This document shows positions 27,101 through 38,386 of a DNA stretch of 64,000 nucleotides, piece by piece. The notes under the pieces were generated by a model. That model ran no database searches. It was not told the DNA's origin and saw nothing but the letters and a program-made list of their open reading frames with translations. Source of the DNA: Branchiostoma lanceolatum (lineage: Eukaryota > Chordata > Leptocardii > Amphioxiformes > Branchiostomatidae); assembly GCF_035083965.1 (NCBI RefSeq), contig NC_089724.1, forward strand, positions 30,588,435 to 30,652,434. The letters run 5' to 3'. The translations under genes and the position numbers were made by a program. Numbering within the stretch: the first letter of the stretch is position 1; every line of letters starts with the position of its first letter.

Positions 27101-30100
27101 TTTTTATTTTTTTTTTCCTGTCAATCATTCCATTTTTTTTCTATAAGTAGCCTAACAAAACTGTAGCTTTCGCCTACGGCCATATCACGTTGAATACACC
27201 CGATCTCGTTCGATCTCGGAAGTTAAGCAACGTCGAGTCCGGTCAGTACTTGGATGGGAGACCGCCTGGGAACACCGGATGCTGTAGGCATCTCTTTTTA
27301 TTTTTTTTTTCCTGTCAATCATTCCATTTTTTTTCTATAAGTAGCCTAACAAAACTGTAGCTTTCGCCTACGGCCATATCACGTTGAATACACCCGATCT
27401 CGTTCGATCTCGGAAGTTAAGCAACGTCGAGTCCGGTCAGTACTTGGATGGGAGACCGCCTGGGAACACCGGATGCTGTAGGCATCTCTTTTTATTTTTT
27501 TTTTCCTGTCAATCATTCCATTTTTTTTCTATAAGTAGCCTAACAAAACTGTAGCTTTCGCCTACGGCCATATCACGTTGAATACACCCGATCTCGTTCG
27601 ATCTCGGAAGTTAAGCAACGTCGAGTCCGGTCAGTACTTGGATGGGAGACCGCCTGGGAACACCGGATGCTGTAGGCATCTCTTTTTATTTTTTTTTTCC
27701 TGTCAATCATTCCATTTTTTTTCTATAAGTAGCCTAACAAAACTGTAGCTTTCGCCTACGGCCATATCACGTTGAATACACCCGATCTCGTTCGATCTCG
27801 GAAGTTAAGCAACGTCGAGTCCGGTCAGTACTTGGATGGGAGACCGCCTGGGAACACCGGATGCTGTAGGCATCTCTTTTTATTTTTTTTTTCCTGTCAA
27901 TCATTCCATTTTTTTTCTATAAGTAGCCTAACAAAACTGTAGCTTTCGCCTACGGCCATATCACGTTGAATACACCCGATCTCGTTCGATCTCGGAAGTT
28001 AAGCAACGTCGAGTCCGGTCAGTACTTGGATGGGAGACCGCCTGGGAACACCGGATGCTGTAGGCATCTCTTTTTATTTTTTTTTTTCCTGTCAATCATT
28101 CCATTTTTTTTCTATAAGTAGCCTAACAAAACTGTAGCTTTCGCCTACGGCCATATCACGTTGAATACACCCGATCTCGTTCGATCTCGGAAGTTAAGCA
28201 ACGTCGAGTCCGGTCAGTACTTGGATGGGAGACCGCCTGGGAACACCGGATGCTGTAGGCATCTCTTTTTATTTTTTTTTTCCTGTCAATCATTCCATTT
28301 TTTTTCTATAAGTAGCCTAACAAAACTGTAGCTTTCGCCTACGGCCATATCACGTTGAATACACCCGATCTCGTTCGATCTCGGAAGTTAAGCAACGTCG
28401 AGTCCGGTCAGTACTTGGATGGGAGACCGCCTGGGAACACCGGATGCTGTAGGCATCTCTTTTTATTTTTTTTTTCCTGTCAATCATTCCATTTTTTTTC
28501 TATAAGTAGCCTAACAAAACTGTAGCTTTCGCCTACGGCCATATCACGTTGAATACACCCGATCTCGTTCGATCTCGGAAGTTAAGCAACGTCGAGTCCG
28601 GTCAGTACTTGGATGGGAGACCGCCTGGGAACACCGGATGCTGTAGGCATCTCTTTTTATTTTTTTTTTCCTGTCAATCATTCCATTTTTTTTCTATAAG
28701 TAGCCTAACAAAACTGTAGCTTTCGCCTACGGCCATATCACGTTGAATACACCCGATCTCGTTCGATCTCGGAAGTTAAGCAACGTCGAGTCCGGTCAGT
28801 ACTTGGATGGGAGACCGCCTGGGAACACCGGATGCTGTAGGCATCTCTTTTTATTTTTTTTTTCCTGTCAATCATTCCATTTTTTTTCTATAAGTAGCCT
28901 AACAAAACTGTAGCTTTCGCCTACGGCCATATCACGTTGAATACACCCGATCTCGTTCGATCTCGGAAGTTAAGCAACGTCGAGTCCGGTCAGTACTTGG
29001 ATGGGAGACCGCCTGGGAACACCGGATGCTGTAGGCATCTCTTTTTATTTTTTTTTTCCCTGTCAATCATTCCATTTTTTTTCTATAAGTAGCCTAACAA
29101 AACTGTAGCTTTCGCCTACGGCCATATCACGTTGAATACACCCGATCTCGTTCGATCTCGGAAGTTAAGCAACGTCGAGTCCGGTCAGTACTTGGATGGG
29201 AGACCGCCTGGGAACACCGGATGCTGTAGGCATCTCTTTTTATTTTTTTTTTTCCTGTCAATCATTCCATTTTTTTTCTATAAGTAGCCTAACAAAACTG
29301 TAGCTTTCGCCTACGGCCATATCACGTTGAATACACCCGATCTCGTTCGATCTCGGAAGTTAAGCAACGTCGAGTCCGGTCAGTACTTGGATGGGAGACC
29401 GCCTGGGAACACCGGATGCTGTAGGCATCTCTTTTTATTTTTTTTTTTCCTGTCAATCATTCCATTTTTTTTCTATAAGTAGCCTAACAAAACTGTAGCT
29501 TTCGCCTACGGCCATATCACGTTGAATACACCCGATCTCGTTCGATCTCGGAAGTTAAGCAACGTCGAGTCCGGTCAGTACTTGGATGGGAGACCGCCTG
29601 GGAACACCGGATGCTGTAGGCATCTCTTTTTATTTTTTTTTTCCTGTCAATCATTCCATTTTTTTTCTATAAGTAGCCTAACAAAACTGTAGCTTTCGCC
29701 TACGGCCATATCACGTTGAATACACCCGATCTCGTTCGATCTCGGAAGTTAAGCAACGTCGAGTCCGGTCAGTACTTGGATGGGAGACCGCCTGGGAACA
29801 CCGGATGCTGTAGGCATCTCTTTTTATTTTTTTTTTCCTGTCAATCATTCCATTTTTTTTCTATAAGTAGCCTAACAAAACTGTAGCTTTCGCCTACGGC
29901 CATATCACGTTGAATACACCCGATCTCGTTCGATCTCGGAAGTTAAGCAACGTCGAGTCCGGTCAGTACTTGGATGGGAGACCGCCTGGGAACACCGGAT
30001 GCTGTAGGCATCTCTTTTTATTTTTTTTTTCCTGTCAATCATTCCATTTTTTTTCTATAAGTAGCCTAACAAAACTGTAGCTTTCGCCTACGGCCATATC

Positions 30101-31254
30101 ACGTTGAATACACCCGATCTCGTTCGATCTCGGAAGTTAAGCAACGTCGAGTCCGGTCAGTACTTGGATGGGAGACCGCCTGGGAACACCGGATGCTGTA
30201 GGCATCTCTTTTTATTTTTTTTTTTCCTGTCAATCATTCCATTTTTTTTCTATAAGTAGCCTAACAAAACTGTAGCTTTCGCCTACGGCCATATCACGTT
30301 GAATACACCCGATCTCGTTCGATCTCGGAAGTTAAGCAACGTCGAGTCCGGTCAGTACTTGGATGGGAGACCGCCTGGGAACACCGGATGCTGTAGGCAT
30401 CTCTTTTTATTTTTTTTTTTCCTGTCAATCATTCCATTTTTTTTCTATAAGTAGCCTAACAAAACTGTAGCTTTCGCCTACGGCCATATCACGTTGAATA
30501 CACCCGATCTCGTTCGATCTCGGAAGTTAAGCAACGTCGAGTCCGGTCAGTACTTGGATGGGAGACCGCCTGGGAACACCGGATGCTGTAGGCATCTCTT
30601 TTTATTTTTTTTTTCCTGTCAATCATTCCATTTTTTTTCTATAAGTAGCCTAACAAAACTGTAGCTTTCGCCTACGGCCATATCACGTTGAATACACCCG
30701 ATCTCGTTCGATCTCGGAAGTTAAGCAACGTCGAGTCCGGTCAGTACTTGGATGGGAGACCGCCTGGGAACACCGGATGCTGTAGGCATCTCTTTTTATT
30801 TTTTTTTTTCCTGTCAATCATTCCATTTTTTTTCTATAAGTAGCCTAACAAAACTGTAGCTTTCGCCTACGGCCATATCACGTTGAATACACCCGATCTC
30901 GTTCGATCTCGGAAGTTAAGCAACGTCGAGTCCGGTCAGTACTTGGATGGGAGACCGCCTGGGAACACCGGATGCTGTAGGCATCTCTTTTTATTTTTTT
31001 TTTCCCTGTCAATCATTCCATTTTTTTTCTATAAGTAGCCTAACAAAACTGTAGCTTTCGCCTACGGCCATATCACGTTGAATACACCCGATCTCGTTCG
31101 ATCTCGGAAGTTAAGCAACGTCGAGTCCGGTCAGTACTTGGATGGGAGACCGCCTGGGAACACCGGATGCTGTAGGCATCTCTTTTTATTTTTTTTTTTC
31201 CTGTCAATCATTCCATTTTTTTTCTATAAGTAGCCTAACAAAACTGTAGCTTTC

Positions 31255-31374
31255 GCCTACGGCCATATCACGTTGAATACACCCGATCTCGTTCGATCTC
31301 GGAAGTTAAGCAACGTCGAGTCCGGTCAGTACTTGGATGGGAGACCGCCTGGGAACACCGGATGCTGTAGGCAT
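31255..31374 (+). rRNA. 5S ribosomal RNA, last complete copy
   Basis: A canonical 120-nt gene with an 11-nt second T-run in its terminator. The unit after it is the truncated terminal copy. Confidence 0.96.
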
Positions 31375-31449
31375 CTCTTTTTATTTTTTTTTTTCCTGTC
31401 AATCATTCCATTTTTTTTCTATAAGTAGCCTAACAAAACTGTAGCTTTC

Positions 31450-31561
31450 GCCTACGGCCATATCACGTTGAATACACCCGATCTCGTTCGATCTCGGAAG
31501 TTAAGCAACGTCGAGTCCGGTCAGTACTTGGATGGGAGACCGCCTGGGCACGGCTGATGCG
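31450..31561 (+). pseudogene. Truncated terminal 5S copy at the array edge
   Basis: The first 99 nt (31450-31548) are canonical up to GACCGCCTGGG. The sequence then leaves the unit, with only a weak match to GATGC a few bases on. Helix I cannot form and the terminator is absent, so this copy should be inactive. It marks the right boundary of the array. Confidence 0.9.
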
Positions 31562-33543
31562 CCCCCAAAGTCCCTACAGCTCAACCTGGGATCGAGAGTA
31601 AAAGAGAGTAAAAAGAGATCGAAGGGCCAGGATCGAAGGGATCGATATAATCGTGCATCTCTTGATATTTGAGGCCTGAAATCGTGTATTATTGAATATT
31701 CCAGACCTGAAAATGTGGCCAATGATCCAAGAAGTTGAGGGAGACACCACATCTGATTTCAAGTCGTCATGGACTAATGAAAACAAGCAATATTTGTCAC
31801 AATGTGTACAAGCTGACAAATACACTGGGATTTCTATCAATACTTATCAAATTGCTATCAGTATTCATATAGTCAAAAGGAGCTGAACAAGATGAAGAGA
31901 ATTCAGGTTCTGGGGCACTCGGTATGCCAGCTACTTCAGGTAGCCCCCCTGGGACAGAACTAAGAATCCTTCTTCTTTGTTCAGGTTCCGTTTTCTTTGT
32001 TATTCATTCAGTGATGGTAAAACACTTTCCGTTACATAAAAACAGTCAGTTTTAACAAAGTCAATGCAATACAAAAGTGTAGATTAGAAAAAGCCAAGCA
32101 GAAGTTTGATGGGAAGAGTGTGACCTTATTGATTTTTTGCTGTAAATTGATTTGTGTCCGTCCCTGCTCGTTTTGGTCACACGACCACCGTGACCTGGGC
32201 TTTGGGACCTATATGTAATTTCTTATTTATTTCCGAATAAAGAATGATTTTACTACTACTTTCCCGGGGTCAGTTCGAGGTCATGCACCAAAGTGAGGCT
32301 CGAGTTGGGGTCTCATTATTCTAACTCATAGGTTATGATGCCACCTTTGGTGGTACATTTCGCCCCTCTAAGGTGAAATACTGTGGTGCATGTGCCTTTC
32401 AAATAGAAAATATTGTTGTGGACATTTGCACCTGCTTTTGGCTTAACTTTTGTTTATTTATTTTTTACAGTTTTTGACGGGTGACTTGTTTATTTTTAAC
32501 TTCCTTGAGAACATTTAGCGTCAATGTTTACATTTCGTACATCAATTTGTCACTTGGCATCAGTAAACCCGGCATACTGTAAATTCTAATTTAAATACCG
32601 AGCTGGTATCCTTGTGGGTAAAGATTAGAAGACATTTGGAGACAAGTTTCTGACCAGATCCATTCTGCAAACTAGGCTCTACAGGGAAGGCAGAACTCAG
32701 TGAGAAGGGCAGGGTACACGTAAAAACTATCCGTACCGGGCGCGCTCTTTTTTACCAGTTTGCTCCGATGATATTTAATTCTAGCAACATTAACTTACGC
32801 AAATAGTTGAGTCCAGATCATTCATTGTGGGCTGAAATCTAGCAGATTTTTCCTGTTAATTTGGCAATTCTTCGCTCTCTTTGGGTGAAGTAACGACAAG
32901 ACAAATGGAAATTGGCGAAAACACAAAACTGTATTAACATATTTTATCATTTTTCAATGTGGTTACCAAATTCTGAACACCCAACATGCATGCATGATGT
33001 CACTGACACTTAACGTTACAGTGTATCTGTTGCACAAAGATGTACCCATCCTATGAATCATAGAATTCATCATCTCCGTTTAGGAAAACGGTAAAGGGAA
33101 AACATAAAAATGCCCCGAAATAAAGTGAATTAATGCAATGTTTTTGTACCAGTTTACCCTTTTTGTTGAATACATGGCAACAGAGGTTCTCTAAAACCAC
33201 TGAAAATAGGGTGGAGGAAATGAAAAGTAGTTTCCTAGAAATGTTTAGAACAGCACATGTAGTCGTGATAAAAACAAGTTAAAATTGTACTGAAACAGAA
33301 TCAACATTTTCAAACCATTCCAAGACACAACTAGAGGTTCCTTCTCAATTCAGAGGGAATATCTGTCGGTTTAAATATGGTCTCGGTGCCAAAAACTGAC
33401 ACGTGTTCACAATGGTTAAGAAAACTCCGATCTCGAATCACCACAGATTGGCAGTTCATTAGATCAGGTAAACATATGAATTCGTAAGATCTCATAACTG
33501 TCGACTTTATCAAAGCTGTAGTCCTCTCAGGAATAACGTAGAA
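31562..33543. other. Non-coding stretch between the 5S array and the C2-domain gene
   Basis: Only short open frames occur here, with no recognisable domain or paired splice sites. A small run of GATCGAAGGG-type direct repeats lies at about 31617-31645. The possible LINE tail at 32150-32265 is listed separately. Part of 33300-33543 is probably the 3' UTR of the minus-strand gene that ends at 33544. Confidence 0.6.
32150..32265 (+). mobile_element. Possible 3' tail of a non-LTR retrotransposon
   Basis: A segment with CGTGACCTGGGCTTTGGGACC, then A/T-rich sequence, AATAAAG, and a short TAC trinucleotide run (TTTTACTACTACT). A short tandem tail after a polyadenylation-like hexamer is typical of CR1/L2-like LINE 3' ends. 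No reverse transcriptase is visible upstream, so only a 5'-truncated stub would remain. Confidence 0.35.
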
Positions 33544-34129
33544 TCAGTCCTGTGCACCCAGCACTTGAGGAGCTTCTTTCAGAGCCACATTACACATCTC
33601 ATCAATGTACCATCTCCTCAGGTACGTCGCGCGATTCTCCTCGTCTTTTAACAACTTGGCCAGGGTGTCTTGGATGCCTTTAAGATGCCCTAAGCTCAGT
33701 CCTTCCGTCTGGGGTAAGTCGTAAGACTTGCACACGGGCACATGCGCTGCCAGGTTCTTGAAAACCGTGTAGTTCAGGACGTGTGGAGCGGTGGCGGCGA
33801 GCTTGGATCGGAGTGAGTCGGCGTAGGCTTGAAGTTCATCCGCGCTCTCTCTCTTAGTGAGGAGGTCATCCCACAGATCGTCGATAGATGACATCACCTC
33901 TTCATATACTCCGGGTCGTCTGCATCCTTGTGACGGGGGTGAGGGATGGCTGGTGGAAGATCCACTCCTCCTCCCTGTGTAGAAGATAGCGTTGTAGGTT
34001 TGTCTGTGTCCACGTCGCTGTTAGCGTTGGTCGGCAAGTCTGTCCCCTCATTCTTGGGCAGTGACATCACATCCTCCAAAACGTCTGGCCTCTGTTGCAC
34101 AGCAGTCTCCTTGGAGGTCTTGGCTGGGT
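33544..34129 (-). CDS. Exon 5: linker plus helical C-terminal domain, with a 2-nt frame break
   Basis: The exon enters as DPAKTSKETAVQQ and stays open to DADDPEYMKR and a stop at 33894. The next frame carries YEEVMSSIDDLWDDLL through to VLGAQD and TGA at 33544. The two frames overlap, and the exon length is 2 nt off the length needed. Removing one AT from TATATG would give DADDPEYEEVMSSIDD. No usable splice pair lies between the frames, since any intron would be only about 50 nt. A recent indel or an assembly error in the AT run is the simplest reading. Confidence 0.55.
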
Positions 34130-36269
34130 CTGAAATATATAGAATAGAGTTAAAGTTCACATTGTAGTGGTTGCTCTTTGCAGTGTTTTATTCTTGAATT
34201 CATCATTAAGTTTAGAGGACGATTCCATTTACCTGAGAGGAAGATGAAAAGAAAATATTAAAGGCGTTGTCAAATAGTCTAGTTCATCCTTCTTCCTGCT
34301 GCCTGACCCCGTAACCTATAGAGAATGGGGGTCCAAAAGGGCTACTTCATTGTGCTGAAATAACAGCAGACACCTCATACCTTGCTCCCGTTCGGAGGCA
34401 CTGCCACTCACGGGGCTGTCGACATAAGCGGGCGCTTGTGCGGCCTCCACGTCCGTGGACACTGTAGTCAGTTCCTTCAGCTCAGCTGAAGATTCTTGGT
34501 TCTCTTGCCTTGCCGCCATAACGGTCTTCCCGGAGGACCTGGTCGGGTCTGAATAGAGAGTAAACGTTCACATTCAGTGGACGTTTTCAAGATGTTTAAT
34601 CTGAATTCTTGTACTTTTCTTCCAAATTCATGGCCAGTTTTCTTGTCTTGTGTCTGAGAGAAAGATTCTCTGTGTTATGTGTGCAAAAAAAAGAACGTTA
34701 AAAGAAAAGTCAATGGACAGATCTATGACGCCTCTCACCTTGACCCCGTCCGGAGTCATTGTCACCCGTGGGACCGTCGCAGGAGTGGCGCTCTGAATCC
34801 ACCTTGACATCCCCCTCACCATGCCCACGTGTACCGTCCTTGTCTGGCGTGTGGAATGAGTCAGGTGGGCTGGACGGCGGGGTTGTTGTTAATGACGGCT
34901 CTGACTTGACGTCAGTGATATCGCCGGCCGCGGATGGTGCCGAGGTGTCCGTGCGGTGGCTGCTGACTGACGTTCCCGTCTCTCCTTCCTTGGAAACTGA
35001 GGAGCGGCGCTCATGGCTTGGCTCGACTCCTTGCTTCGTAGCAGACTCACTCAGAGGCTTTGCAGGGTCTGAATGAAATGAAACAATACGCATTATACTG
35101 TGTGGGTTTTTTCATGTTAGCTCCGCTTTACAGTGGTGTAAAAATATTTCCTTGCGTTTTTTTAAGCACTTCTAGAAACGTGTTTCGAAAAAAAATACAG
35201 TTCACACGTTGATGAAGGTTAGACATCCAGGTAGTAAGATATGCCAAAAATAGTTACTCAAGCAATTGGATAAATTTTTGAAACAGACGTTTCAGACAGC
35301 ATCCGCTGTCTTTCGTCAGTGACTAAGGAAAGGACTGGGAAACCAGGTTTTATACCAAAACTCTGAATAAATATGTTAATGAGGTAAAGACAGTTCACAT
35401 TTTACAGAATGAACAGCAGACATCTCTTACCTTGACCCCGTCCGGAGTCACTGTCAGAAGAGGGCACGGCCGCCGACGGCGGTGAGTTGTCCTGCAGTTC
35501 CGGTGTAGACCGCGCAGGCTCTGGTGCTGCTTTCGTAGAAGTCTTAGTAAGCTTGGCAGCGACTAAGTAAAATAATAATAAAAGTATACGTTTTGTCATT
35601 TTCATGCTTGATAAGACGGCATTCTACACCAATAAAAAATATCATCCCCATATATCTACACTTGTTTCAATCTTCCATGAAAAAATCATTTTCTATGTCT
35701 CCTTGCCTAACAAGCTCATCTCTGGCCTGAAAGGCGTTTCAACATACATACCGTTTAGAAACAGAAAACAGAGGTTCCTTACCCTGTGTAGAACCACTTT
35801 TCACATCCGCGTCGCACACAGTAATCGTAACTTGCAGGAAAACTTCTTCCTTCTGCCGGCTGCCTTTGTCATCGGCTCTTTCTATGGCGTACCACCATCG
35901 GCTCGGTAAGCCGTCCACTGACTCTAGCGCGGCGGCCACATCGATAGGAAGCTCAGCGATGGTCGCGTCTTTGCACCGCTTCGCCTTCCGTAGTTTCAGG
36001 ATTATTGGCTCTGTCGGCGCCCAATGGGAGAATTCGGCAGCATGCTCCCAAACTAGACCATCCGATTTCTTCTTCTTTGTCTGTTGCCTTTCTTTACCGT
36101 GACGAAGGGTAACTACATACTTTCCTTGGCTGTGGCGACCAACTTTCCCTTCATGAACAGTGACGTTAAGTTTGGGCTCGCCGGACTGTCTCTTACCGCC
36201 AGGCCTCAGCAAGGACAGGGTATGAACTACCGTGAGGAACGCTGATGCGGCCTTGTGCAACACCCCCAT
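33544..36269 (-). CDS. C2-like domain protein with tandem Ser/Pro-rich linker exons (five exons)
   Basis: Exons on the minus strand: 36269-35783, 35562-35431, 35068-34739, 34548-34381 and 34129-33544. All four introns are GT-AG and phase 1. The start chosen is the first ATG (MGVLHKAASAF); codons upstream in the same frame are not ATG. Residues about 35-155 look like a C2 sandwich: KLNVTVHEG, QGKYVVTLRHG, WEHAAEF, IILKLRKAKRCKDATIAELP, SRWWYAI, then EVFLQVTITV. The usual Asp calcium ligands seem absent, so a calcium-independent fold is inferred. The three middle exons encode Ser/Pro/acidic, probably disordered sequence. The last about 115 residues (SIDDLWDDLL to VLGAQD) look helical and I do not recognise them. 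Exon 5 is out of frame by 2 nt near 33905. Function unknown; the repeated linkers suggest an adaptor. Confidence 0.65.
34381..35562 (-). CDS. Exons 2-4: duplicated phase-1 linker exons
   Basis: Exons 35562-35431 (44 codons), 35068-34739 (110 codons) and 34548-34381 (56 codons) are all symmetrical 1-1 exons. Exons 2 and 3 end with SGRGQ then G before the donor, from the same DNA, ACTCCGGACGGGGTCAAG. Exon 4 ends SEREQ-G. Exons 3 and 5 begin DPAK, exon 4 DPT and exon 2 VAAK. The shared ends show that they arose by exon duplication. The content is Ser, Pro, Thr, Asp and Glu, with no fold visible. Any of them could be skipped without changing the frame. Confidence 0.65.
35208..35375. repeat. Interspersed hairpin-type repeat in the intron between exons 2 and 3
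   Basis: Contains GTTACTCAAGCAATTGGAT and ACGTTTCAGACAGCATCCGC followed by CTTTCGTCAGTGACT. Related sequence occurs at 41770-41815 and 42606-42720, so it is a dispersed miniature repeat rather than part of the gene. No open frame is present. Confidence 0.6.
35783..36269 (-). CDS. Exon 1: C2-like domain
   Basis: This exon encodes 162 codons plus one base. It begins MGVLHKAASAF and ends SGSTQ before GGTAAGG. A moderately hydrophobic stretch (AFLTVVHTLSLL) follows the start and could be a weak membrane or signal segment, but basic residues come right after it. The beta-strand pattern with WWYAI near the end matches the W-x-x-L strand of C2 domains. No close family member is recognised, so the assignment is by pattern. 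Confidence 0.6.
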
Positions 36270-37430
36270 TCTATCAAACGGGATAAGCAAATACGGCTTT
36301 ACACAACGAGGAGCTTGAGAAATACACGTGCGGCATCATCAATAGTGCTGTTATGTTTGGTTTCTGTTCCACAGCCACGCTACAACAATGTAAATGTTGT
36401 TCTAGAACACTTCGTGACAATCGCGAAACCCGTGTGTACTGGAACAAGCATTATTTTGCTCTTGACATTGGTGACGTGGGGCTTGGATATTTATGACGTT
36501 TTGGCATCAATGACGATAGATTAATCCTTAAACAAGTTTTAACTAATTTCCAACACAAGAATTGGACTTACCCAAATTTTCGACCGTACGACATCGTTCT
36601 TTGTCAAGGAGTGATCGATCCACCGCTGGGATCACTTGTTTAAGAATGATTTCTACCAACACAGATGAACTTTCAAGCTACGATAGATTAATGTCCTTGA
36701 CTACTGTCTCAATGACGGTAGACACTTACATGTATATCTCTAGTCAAGAGATAAAGCTATCAATCAATCAATCACATGTTTTTTTTAATTGTCAACAAAG
36801 AAACAAGAATATCGCAGCCAGCTCGTCTTGTCAGCATAGCATTGAGAGGGGAACAAATAGCCAGGCAGCGGAACAGACAGAGGAATGGTTACTTGCCACA
36901 CGCATTGTCCTCTATCTGCAAATATGACTTGTCCAATGTCCTCGGTTCCAAGGAACATTCAGCCATGTCCATCAGGAGCTTTGAAGGGGCGGTTTACTGA
37001 ATCAGCTACCATGTCAGTATCCTCTCTCTGAATGTCGCGAAAGCTGAAAGTGATCGATCCGGTTGTGCCCTGGGCTGGTGGCTGTGCAGAATATTTCAAC
37101 TCAAAATGCACACAATGAGGTAACTATATGGTTATTGTGACATCGTTGGGTACTTTAATTGGAGTATGCAGTTCATGTTTCCTGTTTCACAATAGTCTTG
37201 TATTTAGATTAATCTTCAGACATTGTTAGATACAATGAGATCTTCGCAGTGACGACATGATAGTTTACACTTTGGCAAGAATTTCAAGTTCGTGGTAAGC
37301 TCAATAACACGGTTTGCAGGCTTGCTATATTTACTGTTATCTTTGGATGAAGAACTAAATCAAAGGCTAATTCACAAAGAGAGTCGTCACACGACCACTA
37401 CAAAAAATACTTGGAATGCTTGAAATGCCA
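36270..37430. other. Upstream region of the C2-domain gene; no gene seen
   Basis: This stretch should contain the promoter and 5' UTR of the minus-strand gene starting at 36269. No TATA box stands out. Small features are a (TCAA)n run near 36762 and A/T-rich sequence. Plus-strand open frames of 75-120 codons here have no domain and no splice context. Confidence 0.5.
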
Positions 37431-37439
37431 CATTTCTCA

Positions 37440-38365
37440 TTCAGATCAAGGCAAGCCGCAAGGGGGCCCAAACTTACATCACTTACTCCCTGCCCCCAAA
37501 ACCATCTACCACTCAAAAATCATAACCATAGCGCTTGCAAAAAAATCGACCACAAACTTTAGGCGGATTGGTAAACTTTCCTCATTTATTATGCAAATTA
37601 CCTCCTGGTTTTCCTAATTAGTATTTCATTATGTAAAACATTACCCAAGCTATTTACTAGTACATGCCACAAATCATGAAGATCTGTCAACCCCTTCTGT
37701 AGTTATTCGCCTCAAAAGGTTACAACAAAAACGCCTACTGTAGTTCCAAACAAGCCGCTAGGGAGCCGAAACTTACACCACTCATTCCCTGTTTCAGATT
37801 CTATGTACAGTATTACTGAAAAATCATGAACCTGGCACCTCCAAAATTCGACCTCAAACTTTGAAGCTCCGCTGCAGTGCCTTGAGTACCAGCTAGGAGT
37901 TCCATTTGCGAACTTAACCTTCCTCTTCGACATTCCTACCTATTCACCTAAAATTATGCACAACCGTTCACAGCTCCTTGAGTTATGCTGTGTACATACA
38001 AACACACAAACATACACAGCCCGATGCAGTACTGCAGAAAAGCGCCAGGAAAACCATTTTTGACCTCAATTTTCTCAACCGCTACTCATTAGTATTAATA
38101 TTAAAAATCATAAAGATTCATCAACGTTTCTGTCACTTCTGCCTTCATACAATCACACAAACATGCAATGTCCGCTGCAGTACTGTTGAAACACGCCAGG
38201 TGAACTATATTTGAATTCGAACTTCCTTCTTACAAGCACTATACAACTATCAAAAATCATGAAGATCCATTAAAGGTTTCTCGAGCTATGCCCTTGACAT
38301 ACATATAGACCCACCCCACAGCTGGCGTAACCGAAAACATAATCTTCTTGGCGAAGATAACAAGG
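37440..38365. repeat. Diverged tandem repeat with a unit of about 150 bp
   Basis: The same landmarks recur roughly every 150 bp: CCGC-AGGG with AAACTTACA-CACTNA-TCCCTG at 37450 and 37750; GCAGT with a CTG at about 37870, 38025 and 38173; AAAATCAT-AAGATNCAT at 38105 and 38255; and ACACACAAACAT at about 38002 and 38150. Copies are strongly diverged. The stretch ends with CTTCTTGGCGAAGATAA at about 38345. It looks like an old satellite-like or transposon-derived repeat with no coding content. Confidence 0.5.
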
Positions 38366-38386
38366 GAACAGACAAGCACTCTCTTG

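Larger units (their letters stand above)
1..31561 (+). repeat. Tandem array of about 162 5S rRNA genes, 194-bp unit
   Basis: The same 194-bp unit repeats head to tail from the first base of the window. Units begin at 1, 195 and 389, and the last complete unit begins at 31243. Each unit has a 120-nt 5S gene starting 12 nt into the unit, then a T-rich terminator, a short spacer and a TATA-like box for the next gene. Counting unit starts on both sides of the gap gives about 162 copies (uncertain by one or two because of the N block). All copies lie on the + strand. Most differences are single-base changes in T or G runs. Between about 19788 and 27936 successive units are spaced exactly 194 bp, apparently identical by eye. 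The array continues beyond the left edge. Confidence 0.98.

Noticed and set aside
1-31548. Regularly spaced identical repeats, at first glance like a CRISPR array
   Set aside because: The repeat is a 120-nt 5S gene and the spacers are identical to each other. A CRISPR array needs short repeats and unique spacers.
31501-31840. Two minus-strand open frames at the array edge
   Set aside because: One runs into the reverse strand of the 5S gene; neither has a domain, start context or splice partner.
34710-35076. Plus-strand open frame opposite exon 3 of the C2 gene
   Set aside because: It is the antisense shadow of a Ser/Pro-rich exon with low stop density and has no domain.
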